Source: Frateuria hangzhouensis (lineage in GTDB: Bacteria > Pseudomonadota > Gammaproteobacteria > Xanthomonadales > Rhodanobacteraceae). Taken from it: a stretch of 64,000 bases of DNA. The stretch's first letter is position 1, and the number at the start of each line of letters is the position of its first letter. The stretch is taken from assembly GCF_026410505.1 (NCBI RefSeq), contig NZ_JAPMIU010000002.1:186001-250000 (forward strand). The letters are read 5' to 3'. Shown piece after piece: positions 38,259-47,667 of the stretch. Made by a program: the position numbers and the translations under genes. The notes below the pieces were generated by a model. That model made no database searches and was not told the DNA's origin. It was given only the letters and a program-made list of their open reading frames with translations.

Positions 38259-40067
38259 ATGGAAAGTCACCACTACCTCGAAACCGCGCTGGTGTTCCTG
38301 CTGGCGACGGTGATCGCCGTGCCGCTGACCAAGCGCTTCCGGCTGGGCTCGGTGCTGGGCTACCTGCTGGCGGGCGTGGTGATCGGGCCGCAGGAGCTGG
38401 GGCTGGTCAGCGATACCGCCGGAGTGGCGACCATCTCCGAGTTCGGCGTGGTGCTGATGCTGTTCGTGATCGGCCTGGAACTGTCGCCGCAGCGGTTGTG
38501 GGTGATGCGCCGCGCGGTATTCGGCACCGGGTTTTTGCAGGTGCTGGCCTGCGGCGTGGTGATCGGCTCGATCGGCTTTGCCTGGTTCGGCCTGAGCGGC
38601 GCGGCCGCGGTGATCATCGGCGGCAGCCTGGCATTGTCGTCGACCGCGTTCGGGCTGCAGATCCTGGCCGAACGCAAGGAGGCCGGCTGGGCGTACGGGC
38701 GGCAGGCGTTCGCGATCCTGCTGTTCCAGGACCTGGCGGCGATTCCGTTGATCGCCGCGGTGCCGCTGCTGGCGGCCAGCGGCGGGCAGGGCCTGGACAT
38801 GGCCGGCGTGCTGCGCACGGTCGGCGCGATCGTGGCGGTGGTGGTCGGCGGCCGGTATCTGTTGCGGCCGGTGTTCCGTTTCGTCGCCAGGGCCGACGCG
38901 GTGGAGGTATCCACCGCCACCGCGCTGCTGGTGGTGATGGGCACCGCCTGGCTGATGGAGCGGGTGGGCGTGTCCTCCACGCTGGGCGCCTTCCTGGCCG
39001 GTGTGCTGCTGGCCGATTCGGAATACCGGCACGAGCTGGAATCACACCTGGAGCCGTTCAAGGGCCTGCTGCTGGGGTTGTTCTTCATCAGCGTGGGCAT
39101 GTCGATGGACCTGTCGCTGCTGTTGAGCGAACCGTGGCGCGTGCTGGCGCTGGTCGCCGGTCTGATGCTGGTCAAGGGCGCGCTGCTGTGGCCGCTTGGC
39201 CGGTTGATCGGCGGGCTCGATCGCGGCGAAGCGCTGCGGCTGGCGGTGCTGCTGGCCAGTGGCGGCGAGTTCGCCTTCGTGGTGCTCAACCTGGCCGCCG
39301 GAAAGCAGGTGCTCGACGGCGTGCTGCACAACCGGCTGGTGCTGGCGATCACCCTGTCGATGGGACTGACGCCGCTGCTGGTGGCGCTCACCGGGCGGCT
39401 GCTCGGCGAGCGGCCGAAGAAGACGGCGCGTGAGTACGACACGATCGACACCGACACGCCGAAGGTGATCATCGCCGGCTACGGTCGCATGGGGCAGATC
39501 GTGGCGCGTGTGTTGCGCGCGCAGGGCGTGCGCTTCGTGGCGCTGGATCATTCGGTCGAGCAGATCGACCTGGTGCAGCGTTTCGGTGGCTGGAACGACA
39601 TCTTCTACGGCGATCCGGCGCGGCCGGAGCTGCTGCGCGCCGCGCAGGCGCACAAGGCCGAGGTGTTCGTGCTGGCCAGCGACGACCCCGAATCGAGCCT
39701 GCGCGTGGCGCGACTGGTGCGGCGGCAGTACCCGCACCTGAAAGTCATCGCCCGCGCGCGCAACCGCCAGCACGTGTGGCGCCTGATGGACCTGGGGATA
39801 GACGCGCCGGTGCGCGAGACGCTCTGCGCCAGCCTGGAGATGACCCGCATGACGCTGGAGGCGCTGGGCATGGGCAAGGAGGTGGCCACCGCGCGGGTCG
39901 AGCGCTTCCGCGAGCAGGATGCCGATCTGCTCAAGCGGCAATACCTGGTCTACGACGACGACGCGCGCATCGTGCAGACCACGCGCGAGGCATTGGCCGA
40001 CCTGGAGCAGTTGTTCGAGGCGGATGCGGAGCGGGAACGACCGGAGTCTTCTTCGCCGCCCGCTTGA
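38259..40067 (+). CDS. Monovalent cation:proton antiporter-2 (KefB/KefC-type) with TrkA-N domain
   Basis: This is a 602-residue protein. Residues 1-385 are a CPA2 transporter with about twelve helices, including 'LGYLLAGVVIGP', 'ISEFGVVLMLFVIGLEL', 'ALSSTAFGLQIL' and 'LLFQDLAAIPLI' (ion-binding Asp). Residues about 405-530 are a TrkA-N/RCK domain with 'VIIAGYGRMGQIVARVL' binding a dinucleotide. Such proteins release K+ under electrophile stress when glutathione adducts bind. Specific Kef or other CPA2 role cannot be fixed: no kefF/kefG partner lies beside it. A convergent hairpin separates it from the ankyrin gene. Confidence 0.9.
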   Translation: MESHHYLETALVFLLATVIAVPLTKRFRLGSVLGYLLAGVVIGPQELGLVSDTAGVATISEFGVVLMLFVIGLELSPQRLWVMRRAVFGTGFLQVLACGVVIGSIGFAWFGLSGAAAVIIGGSLALSSTAFGLQILAERKEAGWAYGRQAFAILLFQDLAAIPLIAAVPLLAASGGQGLDMAGVLRTVGAIVAVVVGGRYLLRPVFRFVARADAVEVSTATALLVVMGTAWLMERVGVSSTLGAFLAGVLLADSEYRHELESHLEPFKGLLLGLFFISVGMSMDLSLLLSEPWRVLALVAGLMLVKGALLWPLGRLIGGLDRGEALRLAVLLASGGEFAFVVLNLAAGKQVLDGVLHNRLVLAITLSMGLTPLLVALTGRLLGERPKKTAREYDTIDTDTPKVIIAGYGRMGQIVARVLRAQGVRFVALDHSVEQIDLVQRFGGWNDIFYGDPARPELLRAAQAHKAEVFVLASDDPESSLRVARLVRRQYPHLKVIARARNRQHVWRLMDLGIDAPVRETLCASLEMTRMTLEALGMGKEVATARVERFREQDADLLKRQYLVYDDDARIVQTTREALADLEQLFEADAERERPESSSPPA

Positions 40068-40077
40068 ACGGATGAGC

Positions 40078-40109
40078 TCCCTCTTCTCCGGCAACGCCGG
40101 AGAGAGGGA
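40078..40109. terminator. Bidirectional hairpin between the Kef-type and ankyrin genes
   Basis: Stem of about 14 pairs, CCCTCT-T-CTCCGGC against GCCGGAG-A-GAGGG, with loop AAC and a single T/A pair in the middle. It sits exactly between two convergent stops. There is no T-run, so it may be a repeat-derived stabiliser rather than a classical terminator. Confidence 0.55.
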
Positions 40110-40124
40110 TTGCGCGGGACTGGA

Positions 40125-43100
40125 TTACTCCGCCGGCTGCGCCGGTTGCCGCAGCATCTGCCGCACGCTCGGCACGGCGCTGCTGCGCGCGGCCAGTTCG
40201 TGGGCGATGTCGACCAGACCCAGGTGGCGCGCCACGTCGGCCGGGGTGCGGCCGAATGCGTCGGCGGCCTGGCGATCGGCGCCGCGGGCGAGCAATACGC
40301 GGGCCGCGGGCAGCAGCGCGTGCATGGCGCAGGCGTGCAGGGCGGTCACGCCACGCTGGTCCGCATGTTCCAGTTGCGCGCCGGCATCGAGCAGGACCGG
40401 CAGCAGCGCGGCCAGGTGGGTCGCGTCGCAGGCGGTGTCGGGCTTGAACTGGGCGCCAAGCAGCAACAGCAGTGGCGTCTTGCCTTCCTTGTCGGCGCGG
40501 TCGACGTCGGCGCCGTGCTTGAGCAGCGCGTCGAACAGGCGCCGCGCGCGCAGGCTGTCGTTGTGCTCGAAGCCGAACTGCGCGGCCGCGTGCAGCGCGT
40601 TGCGCCCGCGCATGTCGACCGCATGGATGTCCGCGCCGGCCGCCAGCAGGTGCTCGGCGATCTCCGGATAGCCCAGGGCCGCGGCAACCATCAGCGCGGT
40701 GGCCTCGCCGGGCAGCGGCTGGTCGACCGCCACGCCATGCTCGAGCAGCACGGCGACCAGAGCATCGCGGCGTGCGCCCACCGCCGCGGCGAGCGGAGTG
40801 ACGCCGGTGTCGGCGGCCAGCGAGGCGTCGGCACCGGCCTTGAGCAGGCGCGCGGCGATCTCGCGATGGCCGGCGCCGCAGGCGTGCAGCAACGCGGTGG
40901 CGCCCTGGGCGTCGCGCGTGTCCACCGCGAAGCCCAGTTCGAGCAGGCGCTCGACCGCGGTCAGCGCGCCGGCGCGGCTGGCCGCGGGCAGGTCCGCGGC
41001 GGTCAGCGCGCGGCGCGGGCGGCTCCAGTCGCCCCAGTCCAGCCAGTGCTGGACCGCACCGTGTTCGAGCGCGAGACCGAGCGGCGTCTCGCCGTTGGCG
41101 TCGGCGGCCTCGGCATCGGCGCCGTGGGCGATCAACGCGCGCACCAGCTCCAGCGCGCCGTCACCGTGTTCGATCGCCGCGAACAGCGGGGTGCGGCCGG
41201 CACTGTCGCGCGGGTCCGGATTGCAGCCGCGCGCCAGCAGGGCGTCCAGCAGCGCGCCATGGCGATGGCTGGCGGCCAGGTGCAGGGGCGTGCGTTCGCG
41301 CGCGTCGACGCCAAATGGATCGGCACCGGCATCGAGCAATTTCAGCGGCAAGGCCGCGCCCTGCGCGCTCTCGCCCAGCGTCCCCAACGCCTGCGCCAGC
41401 AGGCCGGCACCGGCGGGCGAAGCGCCGGCCTTGAGCAGATCGTCGATCGCCTCGGTGGCTGCGGGCAACCGCGCCAGAAGGGCGTCGAACAGGCGCAGCC
41501 CAGAGGTGCCGGAACCTTCTTCTGTTTCGCCGGCCGCGGGCAGCCGTGCCTCGGCGGCCAGGCCGTGCTCGAGCAGCCAGCGCCGCGCCGGGCCCATGCC
41601 AGGGGCGCAAAGTTCCAGATAGCACCGCGCCAGCCGGGCTTGCGGCCAATGCCGCACGCGCTCGGCGAACGTGGCGACGACCGCCCACTGGCCGCGGCGT
41701 AGCGCCTCGAGCAGCCGTTCGGGTGTTTCGGCGCTTTCGTCGGTATCGCCGTCCAGGCTGGCGGGCAGCGGCGATGCCGGGTCGAGCAGGGCGACCAGAT
41801 CCCAGCGGCCGGCGGCCGCGGCGTGGTCCAGCGCGCTGCGGCCGTCGCTGGCGGGCCGCATGGGTTCGGCGCCGAGCGCGAGCAGAGCGCGCGCGGTGCC
41901 GGCCTGCGCACGCGCAGACTGGCAGGCGAGGGTGAGCGCATCGCGGTCGTGGCTGTCGCGTGCGCGGGCGTCGGCGCGTGCCTCGGCCAGCGCCTGCACC
42001 AGCTCGTCGGCACCACTGCGGGCGGCTTCCATCAGGGCGGTGGTGCCATGGCGGTCGGCCAGGTTCGGGTCGGCGCCGGCGGCGAGCAGGGCGCGCGTGA
42101 TCTGCAGGTGGCCTTCGGTGGCTGCGGTCATCAAGGCGCTGCGCTGGTGTGCGTCGGTCGCGTTGACGCTCGCGCGGTGCTTGAGCAGCAGCTTGACGCC
42201 GGCCGGGTCGTCGTCGGCGATGCCGGCAGCGGCAACCAGTGCTGGCTCGCCTTCGGCGAGAGCCGGCTTGGCGCCGTGCTCGAGCAGAAATTTCGCAAGC
42301 GGCCAATTGGCAGCGCGGCAGGCGGCTGCCAGTGGGCTGACGCCGGCCCGATTGAGCGCGTTCACCGGCGCGGCGGCATCCAGCAGCATCGCCGCGACGA
42401 TCGGTTCCTCGCTCAGTGCGGCCCCGTGCAGGGGGGTGTTGCCTTCGCCGTCAGTGGCCAGCGGGCTGGCGCCGTTGGCCAGCAGGGTCATCACCGCTTC
42501 GGCGCGGCCGTGCCAACTGTCGCGGGTGGCGGCGAGCAGGGCGGTCAGGCCGCCGCTGGCGTGGTTGAGGTCGGCACCCTTGGCGATCAGCGCGCGCAGC
42601 AGCCGCATGTCCGGCAGCAGCGCGGCCAGGGTGAGCACCGGGCGCTGGTCGCGCTCGCCCGGCACGGGAGCGGCATCCGGGTCAGCGCCGGCATCCACCA
42701 GCGCCAGCGCACGTTCGATGTCGCCATCGCGCACCGCCGCCAGCAGCGCGGCACCCTGTGCGGGCGTGCCAGCGGTGTTCTCGTCCTCGGTCAGCGCGAC
42801 CGGGCGCGGCGCCGGCGGCGCGGGAAAGTCGTCAGGTAGCGGCGCGTCCTCGGTGCGGCGGCGCGGCCGCGAGCGCTCGCACAGCAGCGCTCGCAGGGTG
42901 CGGTTGGCGATCACCAGGCAGCCCAGCGGCAGCACCGCCAGTCCGTAGACCACCAGCGCCGCGGTGCGCAGTTCCGAGGGCAGCACGTCGTACAGGCCGG
43001 TCAGTGCGATGGCGCCGAACGCCAGCACCAGCAGCGCAAAGGCGGCCGGCAGGAAGTGGCTGAAGAAGCGCTCTTCGCGCGCCAGGTGGCGTCCGAAGGC

Positions 43101-43565
43101 GAGGCTGCGCGCGGTGGCGGTGAAGATCCACGAGCCATCGCTTTGCGGGGGATAGGCATCGTCCCAGACGAACACCAGCCCGAACGCCGGCCACACGCGC
43201 CACAGCGCCACCAGTGCCACCACCAGGGCGGCGGCCAGCAGCAGCACTTCGCCCAGCGTCGGTTGCTGGCGCAGTTCCAGCATCGGCCAGGCGATGAGCA
43301 GGAACACCAGCGCCACGTAGCCGGTGAACATCACCAGGTGCGCCGCGCCCCGGCGCAGCACGGTGCGGCCGAAACGCGGCTCCGGATCGAAACCGATCGC
43401 GTGGCATACCGCCGCCATGGTCAGCGCGTTGGCCAGCAACAGCGGGATCAGCGCCAGCGGATGGGCGCCCAGCGCGGCGATCGCCACGGCAATCCATCCA
43501 GGCAGGAACCAGGCCGCCCCCTTGAGCAGGGGCGGCGGGCGGCGGCGCGATCGGGGCTCGTTCAT
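40125..43565 (-). CDS. Large membrane-anchored ankyrin repeat protein
   Basis: This is a 1146-residue protein. The first 225 residues hold about six hydrophobic segments (near 15-35, 37-55, 75-95, 103-122, 168-190 and 198-218). A Pro/Asp-rich linker (about 225-262) leads to a long array of ankyrin repeats, about 20-24 units of 33 residues, from about 270 to 1125 ('GNTPLHGAALSEEPIVAAML', 'GRTPLFAAIEHGDGALELV', 'GRNALHAAAQFGFEHND'). The repeats are uneven between about 610 and 720. Such arrays bind partner proteins. The layout suggests a membrane-held scaffold, function unknown. The start at 43565 gives an Arg-rich N-terminus on the cytoplasmic side. Confidence 0.9.
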   Translation of the reverse strand: MNEPRSRRRPPPLLKGAAWFLPGWIAVAIAALGAHPLALIPLLLANALTMAAVCHAIGFDPEPRFGRTVLRRGAAHLVMFTGYVALVFLLIAWPMLELRQQPTLGEVLLLAAALVVALVALWRVWPAFGLVFVWDDAYPPQSDGSWIFTATARSLAFGRHLAREERFFSHFLPAAFALLVLAFGAIALTGLYDVLPSELRTAALVVYGLAVLPLGCLVIANRTLRALLCERSRPRRRTEDAPLPDDFPAPPAPRPVALTEDENTAGTPAQGAALLAAVRDGDIERALALVDAGADPDAAPVPGERDQRPVLTLAALLPDMRLLRALIAKGADLNHASGGLTALLAATRDSWHGRAEAVMTLLANGASPLATDGEGNTPLHGAALSEEPIVAAMLLDAAAPVNALNRAGVSPLAAACRAANWPLAKFLLEHGAKPALAEGEPALVAAAGIADDDPAGVKLLLKHRASVNATDAHQRSALMTAATEGHLQITRALLAAGADPNLADRHGTTALMEAARSGADELVQALAEARADARARDSHDRDALTLACQSARAQAGTARALLALGAEPMRPASDGRSALDHAAAAGRWDLVALLDPASPLPASLDGDTDESAETPERLLEALRRGQWAVVATFAERVRHWPQARLARCYLELCAPGMGPARRWLLEHGLAAEARLPAAGETEEGSGTSGLRLFDALLARLPAATEAIDDLLKAGASPAGAGLLAQALGTLGESAQGAALPLKLLDAGADPFGVDARERTPLHLAASHRHGALLDALLARGCNPDPRDSAGRTPLFAAIEHGDGALELVRALIAHGADAEAADANGETPLGLALEHGAVQHWLDWGDWSRPRRALTAADLPAASRAGALTAVERLLELGFAVDTRDAQGATALLHACGAGHREIAARLLKAGADASLAADTGVTPLAAAVGARRDALVAVLLEHGVAVDQPLPGEATALMVAAALGYPEIAEHLLAAGADIHAVDMRGRNALHAAAQFGFEHNDSLRARRLFDALLKHGADVDRADKEGKTPLLLLLGAQFKPDTACDATHLAALLPVLLDAGAQLEHADQRGVTALHACAMHALLPAARVLLARGADRQAADAFGRTPADVARHLGLVDIAHELAARSSAVPSVRQMLRQPAQPAE

Positions 43566-43641
43566 GGCGCGAGTATAGGAAGCGTTGGCGCTGCAGACGG
43601 TAACGCCACGTTAACCAGGGCACCACGATTTTCGAGTCACT

Positions 43642-43929
43642 TCATTCGTCGCGATCGGCCGGTTCGCTGCGCTGCATCTGGTTGGCCACCGCAAGCGTCT
43701 CCTGCGGCGGCAGTTGCAGGTGCCATCCCTGGGTCTGCAGATGTTCCATCACCACGCGGTTGTCCTCGTGCGGCAGGCGGCGCTGCTCGTCGAGCTGCAC
43801 CTCGAGCACGAAGCGCAGGTCGCCGAGCAGCATCGACAGCGACTCGGGAATCACGCCGAACTCGTCGCGCGCGGCGAGCCATACATAGGTGTCGGGCTTG
43901 CGCTGGCTGGCATAGACGAAGCAGTGCAT
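43642..43929 (-). CDS. YcgL domain-containing protein
   Basis: This is a 95-residue cytoplasmic protein. The pattern 'CFVYASQRKPDTYVWLAARD', 'VIPESLSMLLGD' and 'GWHLQLPPQETL' is that of YcgL (DUF709), a small conserved gammaproteobacterial protein of unknown role. The start at 43929 was chosen because the family begins there. It follows the ankyrin gene start in the same direction, without overlap. Confidence 0.9.
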   Translation of the reverse strand: MHCFVYASQRKPDTYVWLAARDEFGVIPESLSMLLGDLRFVLEVQLDEQRRLPHEDNRVVMEHLQTQGWHLQLPPQETLAVANQMQRSEPADRDE

Positions 43930-44126
43930 GGGGAACTCCGACGGTGGGGACACGAGGGCGAGAGGCGAAGCGTAGCAGCGCGATCGCAAATGCTGCGGTC
44001 GCACTTGCAAGCCCTCCGGTGGCTGGGCAGAGTGACGCCCGGGAACGTCAAACGCGCGTATGAAATCGCCGCGACGCATCCCATCGACACCCCGAGCCGC
44101 GTCTTAAGATAAGCAGGAGCTTAGCG

Positions 44127-45623
44127 ATGCCTATGTCTTTTCGTTCCCTTCCGGGCGCTGCCCGGCCCCTGGCGCTGGCTGCGCTCAGCCTTGCCGTCGC
44201 CGGCGGCCTGGCGCTGCCGCAGGACGCCAGTGCCAGTGCCTTCCAGTTGAAGGAAAACAGTGCCAAGGGCATGGGTCGCGCCTATGCCGGCTCGGCGACC
44301 GCCGGCGGCGACGCCTCGGTGGTGGTCAACAACCCGGCGGCGATGACCGACCTGGACGGCACCTATCTGCAGGCCGACGTCACCGCGATCAACTTCTCCG
44401 CCAAGTTCTCCGGCGAAGGCCACAACGTGCTCGGCCAGCCGACCGCCGGCGGTAACGGCGGCGACGCGGGCACCACGTTGCCGGTGCCGGCGCTGTTCTT
44501 CGCCACCCAGGTGTCCGATCGCGTGCACCTGGGCTTCGGCTTCTCGGTGCCGTTCGGTTTCCAGACCGAGTACGACAACAACTGGGTCGGCCGCTACCAC
44601 GGCCTGAAGTCCAAGTTCCAGTCGCTCGACGCCACGCTGTCGGCGTCGTTCGACGTCACCGACAACTTCGCGCTGGGTGCCAGCGTGATCGCCCAGAAGA
44701 CCTCGGCCGAGCTCACCTCGGCGATCAACTACAACGCCATCGGCCTGAGCGTCCAGCAGGGCATCCAGGCGCAGACCCAGGCCGGTGTGGCGCAGATCCA
44801 GGCGGCCGCCGCGGCCGGGCTGATCCCGCCGGACCAGGCCGCGGTCATGATCCAGCAGGCCGTGCAGCAGGGCCAGGCCGCCGCGGCCGGCGTTGCCGCC
44901 GCCACGCCGGCGGGCGTGGACGGCTTCGCGCGGATCAAGGGCGACGACACCGCCTACGGCTGGCAGGTGGGCGGCTACTGGAAGCTCACCCCGAACGACA
45001 AGCTGGCGCTGAACTACCGCTCCAAGATCGACCACACGCTGGAAGGCACCGGCAACTTCACCCGCACGCCGGGCTACAACCTGCTGCTGGCGAACCCGGC
45101 GCTGGCCGGCTCGATCCCGCCGTTCGAGCACACCACCGGCACGGCCGACTTCACCACCCCGGCCACCGCCACCGCCAGCTACTGGCACCAGGGCGAGAAG
45201 TTCGGCCTCGGCATCGACCTGGCCTGGACCAAGTGGGACGTGTTCAAGGAACTGCGCGTGACCTACGGCAACAGCCAGCCGGACAGCGTGGAGACCTACA
45301 ACTGGCGCAACACCTGGTACGCGGCGATCGGCGGCGACTACTACATCAACGACAAGCTGACCCTGCGCGCCGGCATCTCGGTGGACACCACGCCCACCTA
45401 CAACGCCACCCGCACGCCGCGCGTGCCCGATTCCACCCGCAAGTTCGCCGCGGTGGGCCTGGGCTACAAGGCCAGCGAGCACTTCGAGATCAACGCTTCG
45501 TACGCGCACATCTTCGTCAACGAGGCCCACGTCAACGCCACCAGCAGCACTGGTGACGTGCTGACGGGCAACTTCGAGGATTACGGCAACCTGCTGAGCC
45601 TGTCGGCGCAGTACAAGTTCTGA
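44127..45623 (+). CDS. FadL-family outer membrane transport protein
   Basis: This is a 498-residue outer-membrane beta-barrel channel for long-chain fatty acids or other hydrophobic molecules. A signal peptide ending 'QDASASAFQLKE' is followed by the FadL hatch pattern 'SAKGMGRAYAGSA' and 'VVNNPAAMTDL' (NPA motif), barrel strands with alternating residues and a C-terminal 'LLSLSAQYKF' ending in Phe for BAM recognition. An Ala/Gln-rich insert (about residues 205-260) forms an extra loop or helix. CAGGAG lies 7 bases before the ATG at 44127. A strong terminator follows, so it is likely monocistronic. Confidence 0.92.
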   Translation: MPMSFRSLPGAARPLALAALSLAVAGGLALPQDASASAFQLKENSAKGMGRAYAGSATAGGDASVVVNNPAAMTDLDGTYLQADVTAINFSAKFSGEGHNVLGQPTAGGNGGDAGTTLPVPALFFATQVSDRVHLGFGFSVPFGFQTEYDNNWVGRYHGLKSKFQSLDATLSASFDVTDNFALGASVIAQKTSAELTSAINYNAIGLSVQQGIQAQTQAGVAQIQAAAAAGLIPPDQAAVMIQQAVQQGQAAAAGVAAATPAGVDGFARIKGDDTAYGWQVGGYWKLTPNDKLALNYRSKIDHTLEGTGNFTRTPGYNLLLANPALAGSIPPFEHTTGTADFTTPATATASYWHQGEKFGLGIDLAWTKWDVFKELRVTYGNSQPDSVETYNWRNTWYAAIGGDYYINDKLTLRAGISVDTTPTYNATRTPRVPDSTRKFAAVGLGYKASEHFEINASYAHIFVNEAHVNATSSTGDVLTGNFEDYGNLLSLSAQYKF

Positions 45624-45635
45624 TCGGCCGCACGT

Positions 45636-45670
45636 AAAGCCTCCCCGCGCGAGCGGGGAGGCTTTTTTTT
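45636..45670 (+). terminator. Rho-independent terminator after the fadL-type gene
   Basis: Perfect stem AAAGCCTCCCCGC/GCGGGGAGGCTTT with loop GCGA and a long T run, 13 bases after the stop. Confidence 0.95.
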
Positions 45671-45729
45671 GCGTTTTTTTCGAGCTGGCGGAAACAGGTG
45701 TTGACCGCCGACGCATCACCTCATGCGTT

Positions 45730-45806
45730 TGCAGGAGCCCACCTGTGGGCGATGCGCTTTGGGCAACTTGGAGCAAGAGCTATCGCCCACAAGTGAGCTC
45801 CTACAG
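45730..45806. repeat. Palindromic intergenic repeat, family 1
   Basis: Two-arm copy: TGCAGGAGCCCACCTGTGGG at the left and CGCCCACAAGTGAGCTCCTA at the right, centre GATGCGCTTTGG to GAGCTAT. Close in form to 12280 and 13214. It lies between the fadL-type terminator and the small hypothetical gene. Confidence 0.85.
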
Positions 45807-45843
45807 GTCGCTGCGAGCGTCCCGCTTTGTCGGCGAGGCCGCC

Positions 45844-46179
45844 TCAATCGTCGCGCAGTGGCTTCTGGCCCTGGTCGGTGGCGATGTAATTGCCGTCGCC
45901 CTGCGGCTCGCGGATGGCCGAGGTCCGCTCGTCCTGTTCGCTCACGCCGCTCTGCCCGGCGGGCCGGGCGCGGTAGCCGGACTGGGCCTTGTCCGAGGAA
46001 TGTTCGCGCGGCTGCCCGGCCGTGGAGGCCGGATGAGGTGCGGCGTGGTCGGGAGCATCGTCTTCCAGGCGCCCGCCCCTGGGCTCGCCACCGGTGCCGG
46101 CGACGCCGCTCTGCGGGCCGGCATTCACGCCGTCCGGGCCGGGCGTGCGCGTGCCTTCGGGAAGATTCGGATTAGCCAT
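45844..46179 (-). CDS. Small hydrophilic, probably disordered hypothetical protein
   Basis: This is a 111-residue protein rich in Gly, Pro, Asp, Glu, Arg and Gln with almost no hydrophobic clusters ('GDGNYIATDQGQKPLRDD' at the end). Such composition suggests an intrinsically disordered protein. The start at 46179 has GCAGGAG at a good distance, which supports a real gene, and the frame is closed at both ends with sensible codon use. I recognise no family. It lies between a palindromic repeat and the aldehyde dehydrogenase gene on the same strand. Confidence 0.55.
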   Translation of the reverse strand: MANPNLPEGTRTPGPDGVNAGPQSGVAGTGGEPRGGRLEDDAPDHAAPHPASTAGQPREHSSDKAQSGYRARPAGQSGVSEQDERTSAIREPQGDGNYIATDQGQKPLRDD

Positions 46180-46257
46180 GGAGCGACTCCTGCAGATTGC
46201 CTGTCCACAGTGTCGCCATGGCGCTGTAGGCGACGCGTGCAAGGGAGCTCGAGAGGG

Positions 46258-47667
46258 TCAACCGTGCCTGAGCAACCATTCGAGCAGCCGCCGGAAGCGC
46301 GATCCATAAGGCGGGCGCAGCAGTCCCGCTCCATTCCAGCGGCTCTGCGTGAACACCGGCTTGAGATGCGAGAACGTGTCGAAGCCGGCCTTGCCGTGGT
46401 AGCCGCCCATGCCCGAGGCGCCGACGCCGCCGAACGGCAGGCCGTGCTGGGCGATGTGGTAGAGCGTATCGTTGACGGTGACGCCGCCGGCTTGCGTGCG
46501 TGCCAGCACCGCGTCGATCGTGGACCGGTCGCGCTCGAACAGGTACAGCGCCAGCGGGTGCGGGCGTGCGTTGACGTAGTCGACCGCCTGGTCGATGCAG
46601 TCGCAGGTCACCAGCGGCAGCAACGGACCGAAAATCTCCTCGCGCATGACCCGGGCGTCCTTCGGCACATTCCGCAGCAGCTGCGGCGGGAACAGTCGTC
46701 GCGCGGCGTCGGCCGGCGCATCATCCAGCAACTCGACGCGTGCGCCGAGCGCAACCGCCTCGTCGCGTAGCGCGGTCATGCGCTCGAAGTGCCGGTCGGA
46801 AATCAGGCTGGTGTACTGCCGGTTGTGCGCCAGGCCGGGATACAGCCGTGCCATCGTGGCGCGCGCGGCCTCGATGAACTCGTCCACCCGCGCGGGCGGC
46901 AACAGCACGTAGTCCGGCGCGATGCAGGTCTGCCCGGCGTTGACCAGCTTGCCGACCAGGATGCGCTCGACCGCCTGCGCCATGTCGGCACCCGGCCCGA
47001 TGATCGCCGGCGACTTGCCACCAAGCTCCAGCGTCACCGGCGTCAGGTTGGCCGCCGCCGCGCGCATCACCTGATGGCCCACCGCGGTCGAGCCGGTGAA
47101 CAGCAGATGGTCGAACGCCAGCGCGGTGAACGCGTGCGCCACCGTTGCGTCGCCGGTGATCACCACCACCTCGTCGTCGGCGAAGTACCGGCCCACCTGT
47201 TCGGCGAACAGCGCCGAGAAGCGTGGCGTGAACTCGCTCATCTTGAGCATCGCGCGGTTGCCCGCCGCGAGCGCGTCGACTAGTGGACCCACGGCTAGAA
47301 ACAGCGGGTAGTTCCACGGCACCACGATGCCGACCACGCCGCGCGGCTGCGGCAGCAGGCGGTTCTTCCCCGGGAAAAAGGCCAGGCCCGTCGGGGCACG
47401 GCGCGGGCGCATCCAGCGCCGGCCGTGGCGCAGCGCGTGGCGGGTCGCCGAACGCGAGGGAAACAGTTCCAGCAGGCCGGTTTCCTCGACCGGACGCTGG
47501 CCGAAATCGGCGTCGATGGCCTCGGCAAACGCCATGCGCTGCTCGCGCAGCATGCGTGCCAGGCGCTGCAGCCGGTCGGCGCGCACGTTCCACGGCGGCA
47601 CGGGGGCACGCGCCTGTGCGTCACGCAGGCGATGAAGGATGATGGTGAGCTCGGCGGTATCGGCCAT
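46258..47667 (-). CDS. Coniferyl aldehyde dehydrogenase-type aldehyde dehydrogenase
   Basis: This is a 469-residue NAD(P)-dependent aldehyde dehydrogenase of the class 3 type. Conserved blocks are 'GIVVPWNYPLFLAVGPLVDA', 'FTGSTAVGHQVM', catalytic Glu in 'TLELGGKSPAIIG' and catalytic Cys in 'NAGQTCIAPDYV'. 'MREEIFGPLLPLV' and 'LPFGGVGASGMGGYHG' are also present. It resembles coniferyl-aldehyde dehydrogenases, but fatty or aromatic aldehydes are equally possible. No lignin-catabolism genes lie nearby. It is preceded by a gene-free region of 477 bases. Confidence 0.88.
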   Translation of the reverse strand: MADTAELTIILHRLRDAQARAPVPPWNVRADRLQRLARMLREQRMAFAEAIDADFGQRPVEETGLLELFPSRSATRHALRHGRRWMRPRRAPTGLAFFPGKNRLLPQPRGVVGIVVPWNYPLFLAVGPLVDALAAGNRAMLKMSEFTPRFSALFAEQVGRYFADDEVVVITGDATVAHAFTALAFDHLLFTGSTAVGHQVMRAAAANLTPVTLELGGKSPAIIGPGADMAQAVERILVGKLVNAGQTCIAPDYVLLPPARVDEFIEAARATMARLYPGLAHNRQYTSLISDRHFERMTALRDEAVALGARVELLDDAPADAARRLFPPQLLRNVPKDARVMREEIFGPLLPLVTCDCIDQAVDYVNARPHPLALYLFERDRSTIDAVLARTQAGGVTVNDTLYHIAQHGLPFGGVGASGMGGYHGKAGFDTFSHLKPVFTQSRWNGAGLLRPPYGSRFRRLLEWLLRHG

